Part shown: positions 8,530 through 17,726 of the stretch, piece by piece
How positions within the stretch are numbered: the stretch's first letter is position 1
Layout of the letters: each line of letters opens with the position of its first letter
Origin: an uncultured Lactobacillus sp.
GTDB lineage: Bacteria > Bacillota > Bacilli > Lactobacillales > Lactobacillaceae
Length of the DNA: 63,874 bases
NCBI RefSeq assembly: GCF_948948975.1
Contig: NZ_CARBVX010000011.1
Location: 1-63,874 of the forward strand
Direction of reading: 5' to 3'
Notes under the pieces: model-generated
Told to the model about the DNA's origin: nothing
What the model saw: only the letters and a program-made list of their open reading frames with translations
The model's database searches: none
Program-made: the position numbers and the translations under genes

Positions 8530-9363
8530 TTAATTTCGACGATTTTGTCTTCTAGCGGCAATTTCATTTTGACGCTTAATTTGCAATGGATCAACAACAT
8601 GGTACTTTTGACGGAACCATCTGCGAACAAAGAAAGCAATTACCGCTAAAACAATGTAAACCCATGGATTCAAGACCGGGTTAATTACTCGCATAAATGG
8701 CATTGATGTAAATGTAATCCAGACCATTATAATCCCGAATAAAAATACACCTATCAAAATAATTTGCCACATTGGTGGACGTTTACTTTTATCTCTAGTA
8801 ATTAAATCAGTGTAGGATGCCATTAAAATACCAAATAAAATTGTAACTGACGCAACAGTTAAAATTCCCATTTGTTGCATACTATCTTGTTGTTTAGAGC
8901 TGGTGTTAAATAGTTGTACTACACCAAAAAAGCCTGCAAAAATAACAAAGTATAATAAACCATTATCTACGGCATGCATCCAAAACTTAGTCTTAGGTGC
9001 TTCTTTTTTAGGATTAGCAATTTCAATTGCTTTTTCTCTTGGAGCTTTTTGATATAAGTTAGATGCTGGAATTCCCTTACGTTGCGCAACAATAATTTCT
9101 GGCAAAATTTGATCAATTGCTGGCTCTACTTGATCCATAGTATAGTTTTGATCTTCTGTCAAAAACTTCTCCAAACGAAAAATGTAATCTTGGTTTTTAT
9201 TACTTAACTTATTACGCAACTCTTTTGGAGACATCTTTTTAATCTCTTCATCACGAGCATTTTGTTCATGCGCCTTTTTTAATTTTTCTTGTTGCGCATT
9301 ATCTACTATTGAGTTCTTGGCAGCTTCAGTATTTTTACTTTTATTTTGATCTTTTGGATCCAT
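8530..9363 (-). CDS. DUF1129 family membrane protein
   Basis: 277 residues. The first about 125 are very polar and Lys/Asn/Glu-rich, predicted cytoplasmic and partly coiled coil. Four membrane segments follow (about 134-150, 166-185, 199-216, 228-246), then a basic tail ending RRQNRRN. The layout matches DUF1129 proteins, a Lactobacillales family with no established function. It is the last gene of the minus-strand run from rsmG through parAB to ychF, 11 bases after ychF. A structural or division-linked role would fit the neighbours but is only inference. Confidence 0.75.
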   Translation of the reverse strand: MDPKDQNKSKNTEAAKNSIVDNAQQEKLKKAHEQNARDEEIKKMSPKELRNKLSNKNQDYIFRLEKFLTEDQNYTMDQVEPAIDQILPEIIVAQRKGIPASNLYQKAPREKAIEIANPKKEAPKTKFWMHAVDNGLLYFVIFAGFFGVVQLFNTSSKQQDSMQQMGILTVASVTILFGILMASYTDLITRDKSKRPPMWQIILIGVFLFGIIMVWITFTSMPFMRVINPVLNPWVYIVLAVIAFFVRRWFRQKYHVVDPLQIKRQNEIAARRQNRRN

Positions 9364-9374
9364 TCAAAAAACTC

Positions 9375-10475
9375 CTAAACATTAAATCTAAATTCAATAA
9401 TATCGCCATCTTGAACTACATAGTCTTTTCCTTCAAGACGAAGCTTTCCAGCTTCTTTAACTTTTTGCATGGTTTCAAGCTTATTTAAATCATCAAATGA
9501 AACAACTTCTGCTCGAATAAATCCACGTTCAAAGTCTGAGTGAATAACACCTGCAACTTGTGGTGCTTTCATGCCTTCATGGAAAGTCCATGCACGAGTT
9601 TCAGGACCACCAGCAGTAAAGAAAGTACGTAGACCTAAAATGTGGTAAGCAGCCTTAATCAAACGATCAAGCCCAGATTCTTCAACGCCTTCCATTTCAA
9701 GAAATTCCTTTCTTTCATCTTCATCCATTGAAGCAATTTCTTCTTCAGTAGCGGCACTAATTCCTAAAGCTTCTGCATTTTCACTTTCAGCATGCTTTTT
9801 GACAATTTGGTAATACTTATCGCTTTCTGGATCAGCCATTGAACTTTCAGCAATATTAGCAACATAAATAACTGGTTTAGAAGTAAGTAAGAATAGTCCC
9901 TTAACGATCTTTTGTTCATCTTCATTAAAGTCAATTGAGCGAGCAGCCTTACCTTCTTCAAGAACTGGTTTTAATTTATTTAAAACGGCTAATTCAGCCT
10001 TAGCTTCCTTATCGCCTTGCTGAGCAACCTTTTGCACTTTTCCAATTCTACGGTTAACTGCATCTAGGTCCGCAATCGCTAATTCAAGATTAATTGTGTT
10101 GATGTCTTCTTCTGGATCAACCTTACCAGTAACTGAAGTAATGTTGTCATCATCAAAAGCTCTTACTACGTGAACAATTGCATCAGTTTGACGGATATTT
10201 TCGAGGAACTTATTTCCAAGTCCTTCACCTTTTGATGCGCCTTTTACCAAACCAGCAATATCAGTAAATTCAAATGTAGTATGAACAATCTTCTTAGCTG
10301 GAATTAATTCTTGAATACGAGCTAGACGACTATCTGGAACTTCAACCATCCCCACATTTGGCTCGATTGTGGCAAATGGATAGTTTGCCATTTCGGCACC
10401 AGCTTTAGTAATCGCGTTAAACAAAGTAGACTTACCAACATTTGGTAATCCAACAATACCTGCAGTTAATGACAT
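9375..10475 (-). CDS. ychF: Redox-regulated ATPase / Obg-like YchF
   Basis: 366 residues, full length for YchF. The P-loop GLPNVGKST is at about 8-16, the effector region NYPFATIEPNVG follows, and the DIAGLVKGASKGEGLGNKF segment is highly characteristic. A coiled-coil insert and the C-terminal TGS domain (ending DGDIIEFRFNV) are present. YchF binds ATP rather than GTP and associates with ribosomes; its loss alters stress tolerance in other bacteria. It sits 22 bases downstream of the DUF951 gene in the chromosome-segregation run. Confidence 0.96.
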   Translation of the reverse strand: MSLTAGIVGLPNVGKSTLFNAITKAGAEMANYPFATIEPNVGMVEVPDSRLARIQELIPAKKIVHTTFEFTDIAGLVKGASKGEGLGNKFLENIRQTDAIVHVVRAFDDDNITSVTGKVDPEEDINTINLELAIADLDAVNRRIGKVQKVAQQGDKEAKAELAVLNKLKPVLEEGKAARSIDFNEDEQKIVKGLFLLTSKPVIYVANIAESSMADPESDKYYQIVKKHAESENAEALGISAATEEEIASMDEDERKEFLEMEGVEESGLDRLIKAAYHILGLRTFFTAGGPETRAWTFHEGMKAPQVAGVIHSDFERGFIRAEVVSFDDLNKLETMQKVKEAGKLRLEGKDYVVQDGDIIEFRFNV

Positions 10476-10497
10476 ATTATTCTCCTCTTAATTGGTT

Positions 10498-10746
10498 TTA
10501 TTCAAAGTGTGGTACAGCAATATTTTCCTTAGGAACATAATATCCCTCTTTTAAGTTAACAGGATCATTTGCTGCATGCAGCACTTTTTTTAATTTTTTA
10601 TTGAATTCTGCTCGAGGCATCATAATTAAATGACCACACCCTAAGCACTTAATGCGAATGTCTGCACCCATTCGCAAGATTTCCCACTTATTTTCACCAC
10701 ATGCATGTGGTTTTTTCATCTGTACTACATCGCCCAAATGATACAT
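10498..10746 (-). CDS. DUF951 family small protein
   Basis: 82 residues. It begins MYHLGDVVQMKKPHACG and has a CLGCG pair further on; HACG and CLGC look like a zinc-binding set. DUF951 proteins are small, conserved in Firmicutes and regularly found between parB/spo0J and ychF, exactly as here. They are thought to bind nucleic acid by analogy to zinc-ribbon proteins, but no function is proven. It lies 19 bases after the parB stop. Confidence 0.85.
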   Translation of the reverse strand: MYHLGDVVQMKKPHACGENKWEILRMGADIRIKCLGCGHLIMMPRAEFNKKLKKVLHAANDPVNLKEGYYVPKENIAVPHFE

Positions 10747-10765
10747 GAAAAATCACTCCTATTAA

Positions 10766-11647
10766 TTATTTATCTAAATTAATTCCTAGTAAATCCAAAA
10801 TTCGATTTAATTCATCCGTTGATGAAAAATCAATGGCTAAATGACCATTTCCTTTTTTACCTTCGGTAATATTTACACTAGTACCAAATTTATCAGTTAA
10901 TTGTGATTCACTAGCCCTAATGAAAGCTGATTTTTTAATAGCTTTTTTCTTAGGCTTATTTTCTTTTTCGTTTAATTTAGCTACTAGTGACTCTAATTGA
11001 CGAACTGTAATTCCGTTCTTAACTACTTTTCTAGCCAAGTCATCAATACTGTCCTTATCTTTCAGACCAAGTAATGTTCTTGCTTGCCCCATTGATAGCT
11101 CTCCTCTTTGAAGGAGCCGTTTTGTTTTTTGAGGCAAAGTAAGGAGGCGAAGATAATTAGCAATATAGGGGCGAGATTTTCCTAATCTTTTAGAAACTTC
11201 TGCTTGAGTTAATCCCAAATTCTTTTGCAGCATCTCATAAGCTTGCGCTTCTTCTAATGGTGTTAAGTCTTCACGTTGCAAGTTTTCTAAAACTGCAACT
11301 TCCATCATTTGTGCTTCATCAAAGTCTCGGATGATGGCTGGAATTGTTTTCTTCTTAGCTAACTTAGAAGCACGAAAACGACGTTCACCGGCAATAATTT
11401 CGTAACCATTAACGGATTTCCGAATAATAATTGGTTGGAAAACACCATTTTCTTTAATCGATTCGGAAAGTTCCTTTAAGCTTTTATTGTCAAACGTTTT
11501 TCTTGGTTGATAAGGATTAGGTCTAATTTCATCTAAAGAGATTTCAGTAATCTCCTCAGTTTCTTGAACTTGTGGGCTCTCATCAAATAAAGCTTCTAAG
11601 CCTCGTCCAAGACCACGTTTTTTAGGTTCTTTAGAGTTTTTTACCAT
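10766..11647 (-). CDS. parB: Chromosome-partitioning protein ParB (Spo0J)
   Basis: 293 residues. The N-terminal CTPase/ParB domain contains PYQPRKTF and GERRFRAS; the central helix-turn-helix is LTQAEVSKRLGKSRPYIANYLRLL in type; the C-terminal dimerisation domain ends LLGINLDK. ParB loads as a CTP-dependent clamp at parS sites near the origin and works with ParA. The gene overlaps the end of parA by 17 bases, so the two are coupled. The conserved GRGLxALF start motif (GLGRGLEALF) that contacts ParA is present. Confidence 0.95.
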   Translation of the reverse strand: MVKNSKEPKKRGLGRGLEALFDESPQVQETEEITEISLDEIRPNPYQPRKTFDNKSLKELSESIKENGVFQPIIIRKSVNGYEIIAGERRFRASKLAKKKTIPAIIRDFDEAQMMEVAVLENLQREDLTPLEEAQAYEMLQKNLGLTQAEVSKRLGKSRPYIANYLRLLTLPQKTKRLLQRGELSMGQARTLLGLKDKDSIDDLARKVVKNGITVRQLESLVAKLNEKENKPKKKAIKKSAFIRASESQLTDKFGTSVNITEGKKGNGHLAIDFSSTDELNRILDLLGINLDK

Positions 11648-12404
11648 GAGCTTTCAACACCTCTTTTGCTAGAGAATCATATACTTGGGAACCGCGAGAT
11701 TTTGGAGCGTATTCCGTAATTGGTTTACCATAACTTGGAGCTTCAGCTAACTTGGTAATTCGCGGAATAATTGTCTTATAAACCTTTTTATTAAAGTAAG
11801 ATTGAACTTCTTTAACAACTTCTGCTCCTAAATTAGTTCTAGCATCCAGCATGGTTAGCAATACACCTTCCACACCCAAATTCTTGTTAAAGTGCTTTTG
11901 GACTAAGCGAATTGTATTCAATAACTGGCTTAGGCCTTCCATTGCATAATATTCACTTTGAACTGGGATCAAAATCGAATCTGAAGCAGTAAAAGCATTG
12001 ATTGAAAGCTGACCTAAAGATGGAGGACAATCGATCAAAATAAAGTCATATTCATGGTTAACCTCATCGATTCCCTGCTTCAATCTTGTTTCACGTGCCA
12101 TCATTGATGTTAATTCCATTTCAGCACCAGCTAATTGAATAGTAGCAGGAACTGCATCTAAATTTTTAGTTTCCGTATGATGAATGGTTTCAGATAAAGG
12201 AATTTCATCAATCAAAACATTATAGATATCTTTATCTACAGTTGACTTTTCAATACCTAAACCAGAAGTTGCATTTCCCTGGGGATCAATATCAACTATT
12301 AAAACTTTATAACCATGATTTGCAATGCTGGCACCTAAATTAATCGTCGTCGTTGTTTTACCAACGCCACCTTTTTGGTTAGCAACCGAAATAATTTGAA
12401 CCAT
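11631..12404 (-). CDS. parA: Chromosome-partitioning ATPase ParA (Soj)
   Basis: 257 residues, the short chromosomal Soj form without an N-terminal DNA-binding domain. The deviant Walker A NQKGGVGKTTTT is at about 9-20, with VDIDPQGNATSG and the Walker B DCPPSLG following. It binds DNA non-specifically as an ATP dimer and is stimulated by ParB to segregate origins and modulate DnaA. It starts 15 bases after noc. A degenerate parS-like sequence inside the gene is listed separately. Confidence 0.96.
   Translation of the reverse strand: MVQIISVANQKGGVGKTTTTINLGASIANHGYKVLIVDIDPQGNATSGLGIEKSTVDKDIYNVLIDEIPLSETIHHTETKNLDAVPATIQLAGAEMELTSMMARETRLKQGIDEVNHEYDFILIDCPPSLGQLSINAFTASDSILIPVQSEYYAMEGLSQLLNTIRLVQKHFNKNLGVEGVLLTMLDARTNLGAEVVKEVQSYFNKKVYKTIIPRITKLAEAPSYGKPITEYAPKSRGSQVYDSLAKEVLKAHGKKL
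12087..12102. other. Degenerate parS-like site inside parA
   Basis: TGTTTCACGTGCCATC matches the parS consensus TGTTTCACGTGAAACA at 12 of 16 positions; the left half and centre are exact, the right half is lost. It is in the coding strand region of parA and may be chance or a relic. Confidence 0.25.
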
Positions 12405-12419
12405 ATCTACTCCCTTTGC

Positions 12420-13301
12420 CTACTTTTTAAGCAATTCAATAGTAATTTTATAGGAATCACCTTTTTTATCTTCTTTGTATTTCACGGTCATTCCTGAATC
12501 TTTTGCCATCTTAATTGCTTTTTTAATTGTATTTATTTGTACTTTAAAATCATTAGCTGTCCGAACCTGAACTTTCTTCTTAGGCTTTTTAGTTTGTTCA
12601 GTTTTATTCTCTTCGAGCGCTTCTTCTTTTTCTTTTTCTTGAGCGGTAAAATAACCATCAAGATCTTTTACCATCTCTTCAGTTTCTTTTACAGTTAAGC
12701 CACTTTTAATAACCTCGCTAACAGCAGTATCTTGATCTTCTTCATTCAAAGCTAAAAGTGCACGGCCATGACGTTGAGAAATCTTTTTATCAATTAAGAA
12801 TCCTTGTACTTTAGGTGTTAGCTTAAGTAATCTTATCTTATTAGCAATGTAAGATTGGGTCTTTCCCATTTGTTCTGCTAATTCAGTTTGAGTTAAATTA
12901 TTAACCTTCATCAATTGAACGTAAGCTTGTGCTTCATCAATCGGATTAAGATTTTCGCGTTGTAAATTTTCAACTAAGGCCAAAGAGGCTGCTTTTTCAT
13001 CATCCATATCTTCAACAATTGCTGGAATTTTTGCCCATTTAAGTGATTGAGCAGCGCGAAAACGACGTTCACCGGCGATGATTTCATATTCCCCTTCAGG
13101 ACCATCAGCTGGCTTACGCAAAATAATAGGTTGTAATAAACCCTGTTCTTTTAGTGTAGTAGCTAATTCCTCAATTGATTCATCACTAAAAGTATGACGT
13201 GGCTGATAGCGATTAGGCATAATTTTATCGAGTTCAATTTCTTGAACTTGTTTACTTTCAGGGATCTTTTTTTGACGATTGCCAAATAATGAAAATGCCA
13301 T
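12420..13301 (-). CDS. noc: ParB-like nucleoid occlusion protein Noc
   Basis: 293 residues, paralogous to the ParB two genes downstream. It has PNRYQPRHTF, GERRFRAAQSLKW and the helix-turn-helix LTQTELAEQMGKTQSY. A short amphipathic N-terminus (MAFSLFGNRQKK) is the membrane-targeting helix known from Noc, which separates it from Spo0J. Noc binds its own DNA sites and blocks division-ring assembly over the nucleoid. The position between rsmG and parA is the conserved Firmicute location. A charged Lys/Glu-rich linker precedes the C-terminal domain. Confidence 0.92.
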   Translation of the reverse strand: MAFSLFGNRQKKIPESKQVQEIELDKIMPNRYQPRHTFSDESIEELATTLKEQGLLQPIILRKPADGPEGEYEIIAGERRFRAAQSLKWAKIPAIVEDMDDEKAASLALVENLQRENLNPIDEAQAYVQLMKVNNLTQTELAEQMGKTQSYIANKIRLLKLTPKVQGFLIDKKISQRHGRALLALNEEDQDTAVSEVIKSGLTVKETEEMVKDLDGYFTAQEKEKEEALEENKTEQTKKPKKKVQVRTANDFKVQINTIKKAIKMAKDSGMTVKYKEDKKGDSYKITIELLKK

Positions 13302-13322
13302 AAATTATTCCTCCAATTAAAT

Positions 13323-14042
13323 TTAAAGTGGTTTTTTATTCGGTGTACCAGCTTGACGTGGATATTTCTTAGGAGTTGCTTTTATTTTTTCAACAACAAT
13401 TAAAGTACGGTCATCAGCTGTATCAGGAAGAGTTAATTCTTTCACATCTTCTACTTTTCCTCCCAACACATCAATCGCATGCTTAGCTTCCGCTAATTCA
13501 TCTTGTGCCTTGGGTCCTTTTAGAGCAACTAAATAGCCACCAACCTTTGCTAGTGGTAAACAATATTCACTTAAAACACTCATCCTTGCTACAGCACGTC
13601 CAGTTACCAAATCAAATTTTTCGCGTAAGTCTTTATTTTGACCGGCATCTTCTGCACGGCTATGAACTAAAGTAACTTTATCTAAACCTAAGTCGTTTAC
13701 AAGTTCATCTAAAAACTTTAATCTTTTACCCAAAGAATCAACAATGGTAATACTTAAGTTAGGACACAAAATCTTAATCGGTACAGAAGGAAAACCTGCT
13801 CCTGCCCCAACATCACATAAAGTTTTTTCACCTTTAAATAGGTCTGGAAATTCTAAGAGCGGAGTAATGCTATCAAAGAAGTGCTTTAAGTAAACCTCAT
13901 TTTTATCAGTAATTCTGGTAAGATTAACCTTTTTATTAAATTCAACTAATTTATCATAGTATGTCGCAAATTGTTTTTTTTGCTTATCATTAAGTTCAAA
14001 GCCATAATTTGCGAGCTCTTTTGCAAAAATTTCTGGATTCAT
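13323..14042 (-). CDS. rsmG: 16S rRNA (guanine527-N7)-methyltransferase RsmG
   Basis: 239 residues, full length. The SAM-binding motif is [15 protein letters not shown] (about 76-90) and the family pattern [20 protein letters not shown] follows. It methylates G527 in the 530 loop of 16S rRNA; loss gives low-level streptomycin resistance. It is the first gene of the minus-strand run to noc-parA-parB. Its start is preceded by GGGTGA, embedded in the parS-like inverted repeats at 14045-14068. Confidence 0.96.
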   Translation of the reverse strand: MNPEIFAKELANYGFELNDKQKKQFATYYDKLVEFNKKVNLTRITDKNEVYLKHFFDSITPLLEFPDLFKGEKTLCDVGAGAGFPSVPIKILCPNLSITIVDSLGKRLKFLDELVNDLGLDKVTLVHSRAEDAGQNKDLREKFDLVTGRAVARMSVLSEYCLPLAKVGGYLVALKGPKAQDELAEAKHAIDVLGGKVEDVKELTLPDTADDRTLIVVEKIKATPKKYPRQAGTPNKKPL

Positions 14043-14044
14043 TT

Positions 14045-14068
14045 TTCACCCGTGAAACCTAGTTTCAC
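14045..14068. promoter_or_regulatory. parS-like nested inverted repeats before rsmG
   Basis: GTGAAAC (14052-14058), CTA, GTTTCAC (14062-14068) is a perfect 7-bp inverted repeat. Together with TTTCAC at 14045-14050 it also forms TTTCAC-C-GTGAAAC, which resembles parS with an extra base or two in the centre. This is close to where Firmicutes commonly carry a parS site. It could alternatively be an RNA hairpin just upstream of the rsmG ribosome binding site. Confidence 0.45.
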
Positions 14069-14240
14069 ACTCCTAATTTACCGCAATTAAAGGCGGTTAA
14101 CAACACTATTATCATCATAAACTAACGTATTTAATTATGTAGTATTTTTTAAGAATCGTCAAAAAACAACTAAGTCTTTAAAAATATGTATTTAAATTAA
14201 AATCGATAAGCTATAATGATTAGCAAAAGGAGTTAAATTC

Positions 14241-14777
14241 ATGATTGTTACGCTTATTGTGATTCTTTATCTCGGTTATCAAACTTATAAAGGATATCAA
14301 CTGGGATTTGCTCAACGTGTTATTAATATGATTTTTGGTGCAATTGTATTTGCAGCAGCTATTCTAGGCCAAAACAGCCTAGGAAATTGGTTCTATGAAC
14401 AATTCTCTGGTAAGGTTGTTCCTACAACTGGCAACATTAGTCTTGAAATAATCGGTTACCGTTTCTTAGCCTTCTTTGTAATTTGGTTTATCGGTAAAAT
14501 GATTTTAAAAATTTTCAAGGGTTGGCTTCCTAAACGTGACCGTACTAAAAAGGGAATCGGTAATCTATTAGACAATGTTTTAGGCGCAATAGTATCTTTT
14601 ATCGCCGCTTACTTCTTAGTTTACGTAGCCTTATCAATGTGCCAAGCCTTTCAAAATCCTTGGTTTATTCAACAAACAGTTGATTCACCAATTTTACGAG
14701 TAATTATTTATAACACACCAGGCCTATCAAATGGCGTATTTAAGACAATATTTGGTATTAGTCGAACAGTTGGTTAA
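14241..14777 (+). CDS. CvpA family membrane protein
   Basis: 178 residues with four predicted membrane segments (about 2-19, 26-45, 76-93, 110-131) and a basic cytoplasmic loop (KGWLPKRDRTKKG). The pattern, including the early GYQTYKGYQLGF stretch, fits the CvpA/colicin V production family, which despite its name is widespread and of unclear function. An AGGAG-type site (AAAAGGAG) is 11 bases before the ATG, and TATAAT lies about 30 bases upstream. It is transcribed away from rsmG and ends in its own terminator. Confidence 0.82.
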   Translation: MIVTLIVILYLGYQTYKGYQLGFAQRVINMIFGAIVFAAAILGQNSLGNWFYEQFSGKVVPTTGNISLEIIGYRFLAFFVIWFIGKMILKIFKGWLPKRDRTKKGIGNLLDNVLGAIVSFIAAYFLVYVALSMCQAFQNPWFIQQTVDSPILRVIIYNTPGLSNGVFKTIFGISRTVG

Positions 14778-14786
14778 AATACTCAG

Positions 14787-14823
14787 AAAAAATAGGATTC
14801 GGAGTTACCGAATCCTATTTTTT
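14787..14823. terminator. Bidirectional terminator between cvpA and apbE
   Basis: AAAATAGGATTCGG and CCGAATCCTATTTT form a perfect stem with a 5-base loop and A/T runs on both sides, placed between convergent genes. Confidence 0.93.
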
Positions 14824-15748
14824 ATACACCAATTCTTTCCATTGAATCATCGTCATATACAAAGATTGCACCATAGCGACCTGCTTTATCATTTTTCCAG
14901 CCTGGAATAGGTCGCCCGGCAAAAAATAGTCGCTTACATTCAATTTCAGCTTGAACAGAATCACGGGTAAACAAGGTTACACCAGCCACATGCGTCTTAA
15001 CTGGATATCCAGTCTTAGGATCAATAATATGATGGTATTTTTTCCCATTAATTTCTAAAAAACGCTCATACGTCCCACTCGTTACAGCAGAACATTCATG
15101 AACAGTAGCTGTTGTGAGATTATTGCCGCGTTTCTTTTTCGGATCTTGTACGCCAAGAATCCATTCTCCGCTTACTCTTTTAGGAGAATTATTTACAAAT
15201 AAAACATTTCCCCCTAGATTAATGATCCCAGCACGAACATCATAGGAATGCCATAAATCTCTAATTCTATCGGCGATGTATCCTTTAGCGATTCCTCCTA
15301 AATCAAGTTCCATTCCTTTTTTAGTTAAAAAGACAGTCTGATTATCATCATCTAATCTAACATCTGCTGGATTCGTTAGACTCATCTTTTCTTTAATTTG
15401 TTCATCCGTTGGAACATGTGCTCCTTTAAAACCAATATGCCATAATTTCACAACTGGTCCAATCAGAGCGTTAAAACCGAAATTTTGTTTACTTTCATAA
15501 ACGGCTAACTTAATTAGATTATACGTACTTGCAGAAACTTGCACAGGACGAATACCAGCCGCATGATTAATATCCATTACCTCAGAATGATCCCGATTTA
15601 CTGTTAATCGATCTTCATATCCGGCAATCAAATCAAAACTCTGATCCAAAATCTTCTTATTTTGGTCGCCATAAATTTGCAGCGTGATAACAGTTCCTAA
15701 TCCACGTCCAACTTTTGAAGTTGGAGTTGAAGCATAATTCTCTATCAT
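14822..15748 (-). CDS. apbE: FAD:protein FMN transferase (ApbE family)
   Basis: 308 residues. Family motifs are visible: DLGGIAKGYIADRI (FAD/Mg site), NLGGNVLF, TSGTYERF and HHIIDPKTGYPV. ApbE moves FMN from FAD onto Thr/Ser of target proteins. No lipoprotein signal is present (the N-terminus MIENYASTPTSKVGRG is soluble), so this copy should act in the cytoplasm. It overlaps the upstream phosphatase gene by 4 bases (ATGA), with the mupG-like gene before that. The flavin reductase pair lies 2 kb upstream on the same strand, but no target motif was found by eye in the neighbours. Confidence 0.9.
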   Translation of the reverse strand: MIENYASTPTSKVGRGLGTVITLQIYGDQNKKILDQSFDLIAGYEDRLTVNRDHSEVMDINHAAGIRPVQVSASTYNLIKLAVYESKQNFGFNALIGPVVKLWHIGFKGAHVPTDEQIKEKMSLTNPADVRLDDDNQTVFLTKKGMELDLGGIAKGYIADRIRDLWHSYDVRAGIINLGGNVLFVNNSPKRVSGEWILGVQDPKKKRGNNLTTATVHECSAVTSGTYERFLEINGKKYHHIIDPKTGYPVKTHVAGVTLFTRDSVQAEIECKRLFFAGRPIPGWKNDKAGRYGAIFVYDDDSMERIGV

Positions 15749-16548
15749 TTTGATGCCTTCTTTGGTTCTAAGTATAATTCTCTCAAACTTTGAATCAACT
15801 CATCATCAACTTTAAGAACATTTTTAATGTAATTGTCTATCCCATCATACCTTTCATCAATTAATAGGAGAGCTGTATCCAAATATTCATTTGCGACACT
15901 GGCTAAGCTTCTAACATTAGCACGCAAAATCACACTACCACCCTCATTGATTATCTTTTGATTCATCTTTGCTTGATAATCACCTAGCATTAAATTAGAA
16001 AATAGATAATCTTGTCTGATAGTTTCCATATCGACACCCAAAAGATACAAGATTAAAACTGTAGCTAATCCTGTACGATCTTTTCCCTCAGAGCAATGAA
16101 AGATAATAGCTCCATCTTTAGTATTAGCAAAGATATTAAGCAAACTATTAAAAGCTTTTTGAGAATATTCCCTACCAATAGAAGAATGATATTGGTGACA
16201 CATCGTCTTAAAGCCAGCATATTGATCTTTAGTGTAGGTCCTTTTCAATTGCATGATCTTTTGATCCGTTTCTGCACTTTGATTTCCATGAATTGGATTA
16301 TCAATATGTTCCACTCCTGCTGGTACAATATCAGGAGCTAATTTAATTTCTTGAGGTGATCGTAAATCGACAATTTTAGTTAAGCCATAATTAAGTAAAA
16401 AAGTTTCATCTTCCTTAGTCATTTGGCATAGCTTTCCTGTTCTTAGAAGTCGATGCATCTTAATTTTTCGACCATCAAAACCTACATAACCGCCTAAATC
16501 ACGAGCATTAGGCACATGTTGCAGTGGTAAAATGTTTGGCCTAATCAT
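15745..16548 (-). CDS. Tyrosine-protein phosphatase (Y_phosphatase3 / LipA-like)
   Basis: 267 residues. It begins with the family pattern NARDLGGY, has the general-acid region VDLRS, and carries the signature loop FHCSEGKDRTG (Cys nucleophile and Arg). This family covers phosphatases acting on phosphotyrosine, other phosphoresidues or phosphoinositides. No signal peptide is seen, so it is cytoplasmic. It lies between the mupG-like gene (10 bases) and apbE (4-base overlap). A second member is at 48858-49643. The substrate is unknown. Confidence 0.88.
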   Translation of the reverse strand: MIRPNILPLQHVPNARDLGGYVGFDGRKIKMHRLLRTGKLCQMTKEDETFLLNYGLTKIVDLRSPQEIKLAPDIVPAGVEHIDNPIHGNQSAETDQKIMQLKRTYTKDQYAGFKTMCHQYHSSIGREYSQKAFNSLLNIFANTKDGAIIFHCSEGKDRTGLATVLILYLLGVDMETIRQDYLFSNLMLGDYQAKMNQKIINEGGSVILRANVRSLASVANEYLDTALLLIDERYDGIDNYIKNVLKVDDELIQSLRELYLEPKKASK

Positions 16549-16558
16549 TTTGTAATCC

Positions 16559-17596
16559 CTACTTTTCTAAATTTTTAAAAATAACTTTTTGTCCTGGCTC
16601 AATATGAGGAAGCAAGCTGCACTCATTATCGCAGACTCTTCCAAGAACTCTCCCCTCTTTATTAGCGGGCAAGTTGTGCTTAGCAATATGAATTTCGTTA
16701 CTATTTAAGCCATTACTATTGATACTAATTGTTCCCACAGGTCGATCCAAAGGTAAATCCTGTGCTTCAAATTTTGGAAGTTCACCTTCACTATGGAGTC
16801 TAACGATATCTTGAGCAAGATACAAATAATTATGCCATTGATTTTCATTGAGAAAAGTATTTTTTTCATCTACATGAAGCGTGATTGCATGATCCTTCGT
16901 ATAGCGCGCAAAAGACTTAATCGTCTCACTAGTTAGACGATCGCCAACAATGACGTTATTGCAGGCCAAATCTTTTAAGTTGAGAGCTGCTGCTAATGGA
17001 TATACGCCTCTTTGTGACTCAAGAGTAGTTTCTCCAGCAAAAAATGGTCCTCTTTTAACTCCATCTCCAGATATAAAAGCTGCTGTTTCTAAATTACAAT
17101 TGTGAAGCCATCGATTTCTCTCTTCAAACCATTTATTATCCATCCCAGTTTCGGGCTGAGAATAAAAATCAAATAAGGCTCTAATATGATCGAAGTTAGC
17201 TGCCTCTTCTTTTAAATGAGTAATATCTTTTGGTTGTAAGTAAATTGCATTTAAAGATACCCACATAGTTTTAGACAATTTTGATACAAAACGCATTAAT
17301 ACTTGATCGTTAATTCTTAACCCAGTAACATTAAGCTTCTTTATTTCTTCTGCATCCGCTAAATCATAGCCTAAATAATGTAAATCATCTTGTGAAACAT
17401 CTGCCATAACCTTTAATTCTAAATCCTTACACCAGCTAGTTAACTGATCTAACCTTTTTAAAACTATGTCTGCTTCATCCTGTAAGCTGGTCAATGAAGT
17501 AAAGACTTCCTTAAAACCAGCATTCCTCATTCCAAGCAAATAATTATGATCATCTGCAGTCAAATCTTTATCTAAATAAACTGAAAAACCGAGCAT
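16559..17596 (-). CDS. DUF871 / MupG-like 6-phospho-N-acetylmuramidase family protein
   Basis: 345 residues: an N-terminal TIM barrel (GFSVYLDKDL, VMADVSQDDL, TGLRIN, HNCNLETAAFISGDG) and a C-terminal cyclophilin-like domain (GTISINSNGL to the end). This matches the DUF871 family, whose characterised member MupG of S. aureus cleaves MurNAc-6-phosphate-GlcNAc. It would work on recycled cell-wall disaccharide phosphate in the cytoplasm. No MurNAc PTS or murQ is adjacent, so the substrate here is uncertain. It is the first gene of the run to the phosphatase and apbE. Confidence 0.8.
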   Translation of the reverse strand: MLGFSVYLDKDLTADDHNYLLGMRNAGFKEVFTSLTSLQDEADIVLKRLDQLTSWCKDLELKVMADVSQDDLHYLGYDLADAEEIKKLNVTGLRINDQVLMRFVSKLSKTMWVSLNAIYLQPKDITHLKEEAANFDHIRALFDFYSQPETGMDNKWFEERNRWLHNCNLETAAFISGDGVKRGPFFAGETTLESQRGVYPLAAALNLKDLACNNVIVGDRLTSETIKSFARYTKDHAITLHVDEKNTFLNENQWHNYLYLAQDIVRLHSEGELPKFEAQDLPLDRPVGTISINSNGLNSNEIHIAKHNLPANKEGRVLGRVCDNECSLLPHIEPGQKVIFKNLEK

Positions 17597-17662
17597 CTAA
17601 ATCTCTCTTTTCTAAGCTTTGTGAAAATGCTTTCTTTCATTAAAATAATAAACTTTAATGAC

Positions 17663-17695
17663 AAAAAAAGCTAGATAGAAAATTCTACCTAGTTT
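17663..17695 (-). terminator. Terminator after the flavin reductase pair
   Basis: On the minus strand CTAGGTAGAA pairs with TTCTATCTAG (one G-U/mismatch) followed by seven T. It ends the two-gene flavin reductase transcript. Confidence 0.8.
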
Positions 17696-17726
17696 CTTTT
17701 GCACTATAAGAAAATAAAGTTTTAAC

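Noticed and set aside
12087..12102. Left half of a parS site inside parA as a functional ParB site
   Set aside because: Only 12 of 16 positions match and the right half is lost; kept as a low-confidence feature, not as a finding.
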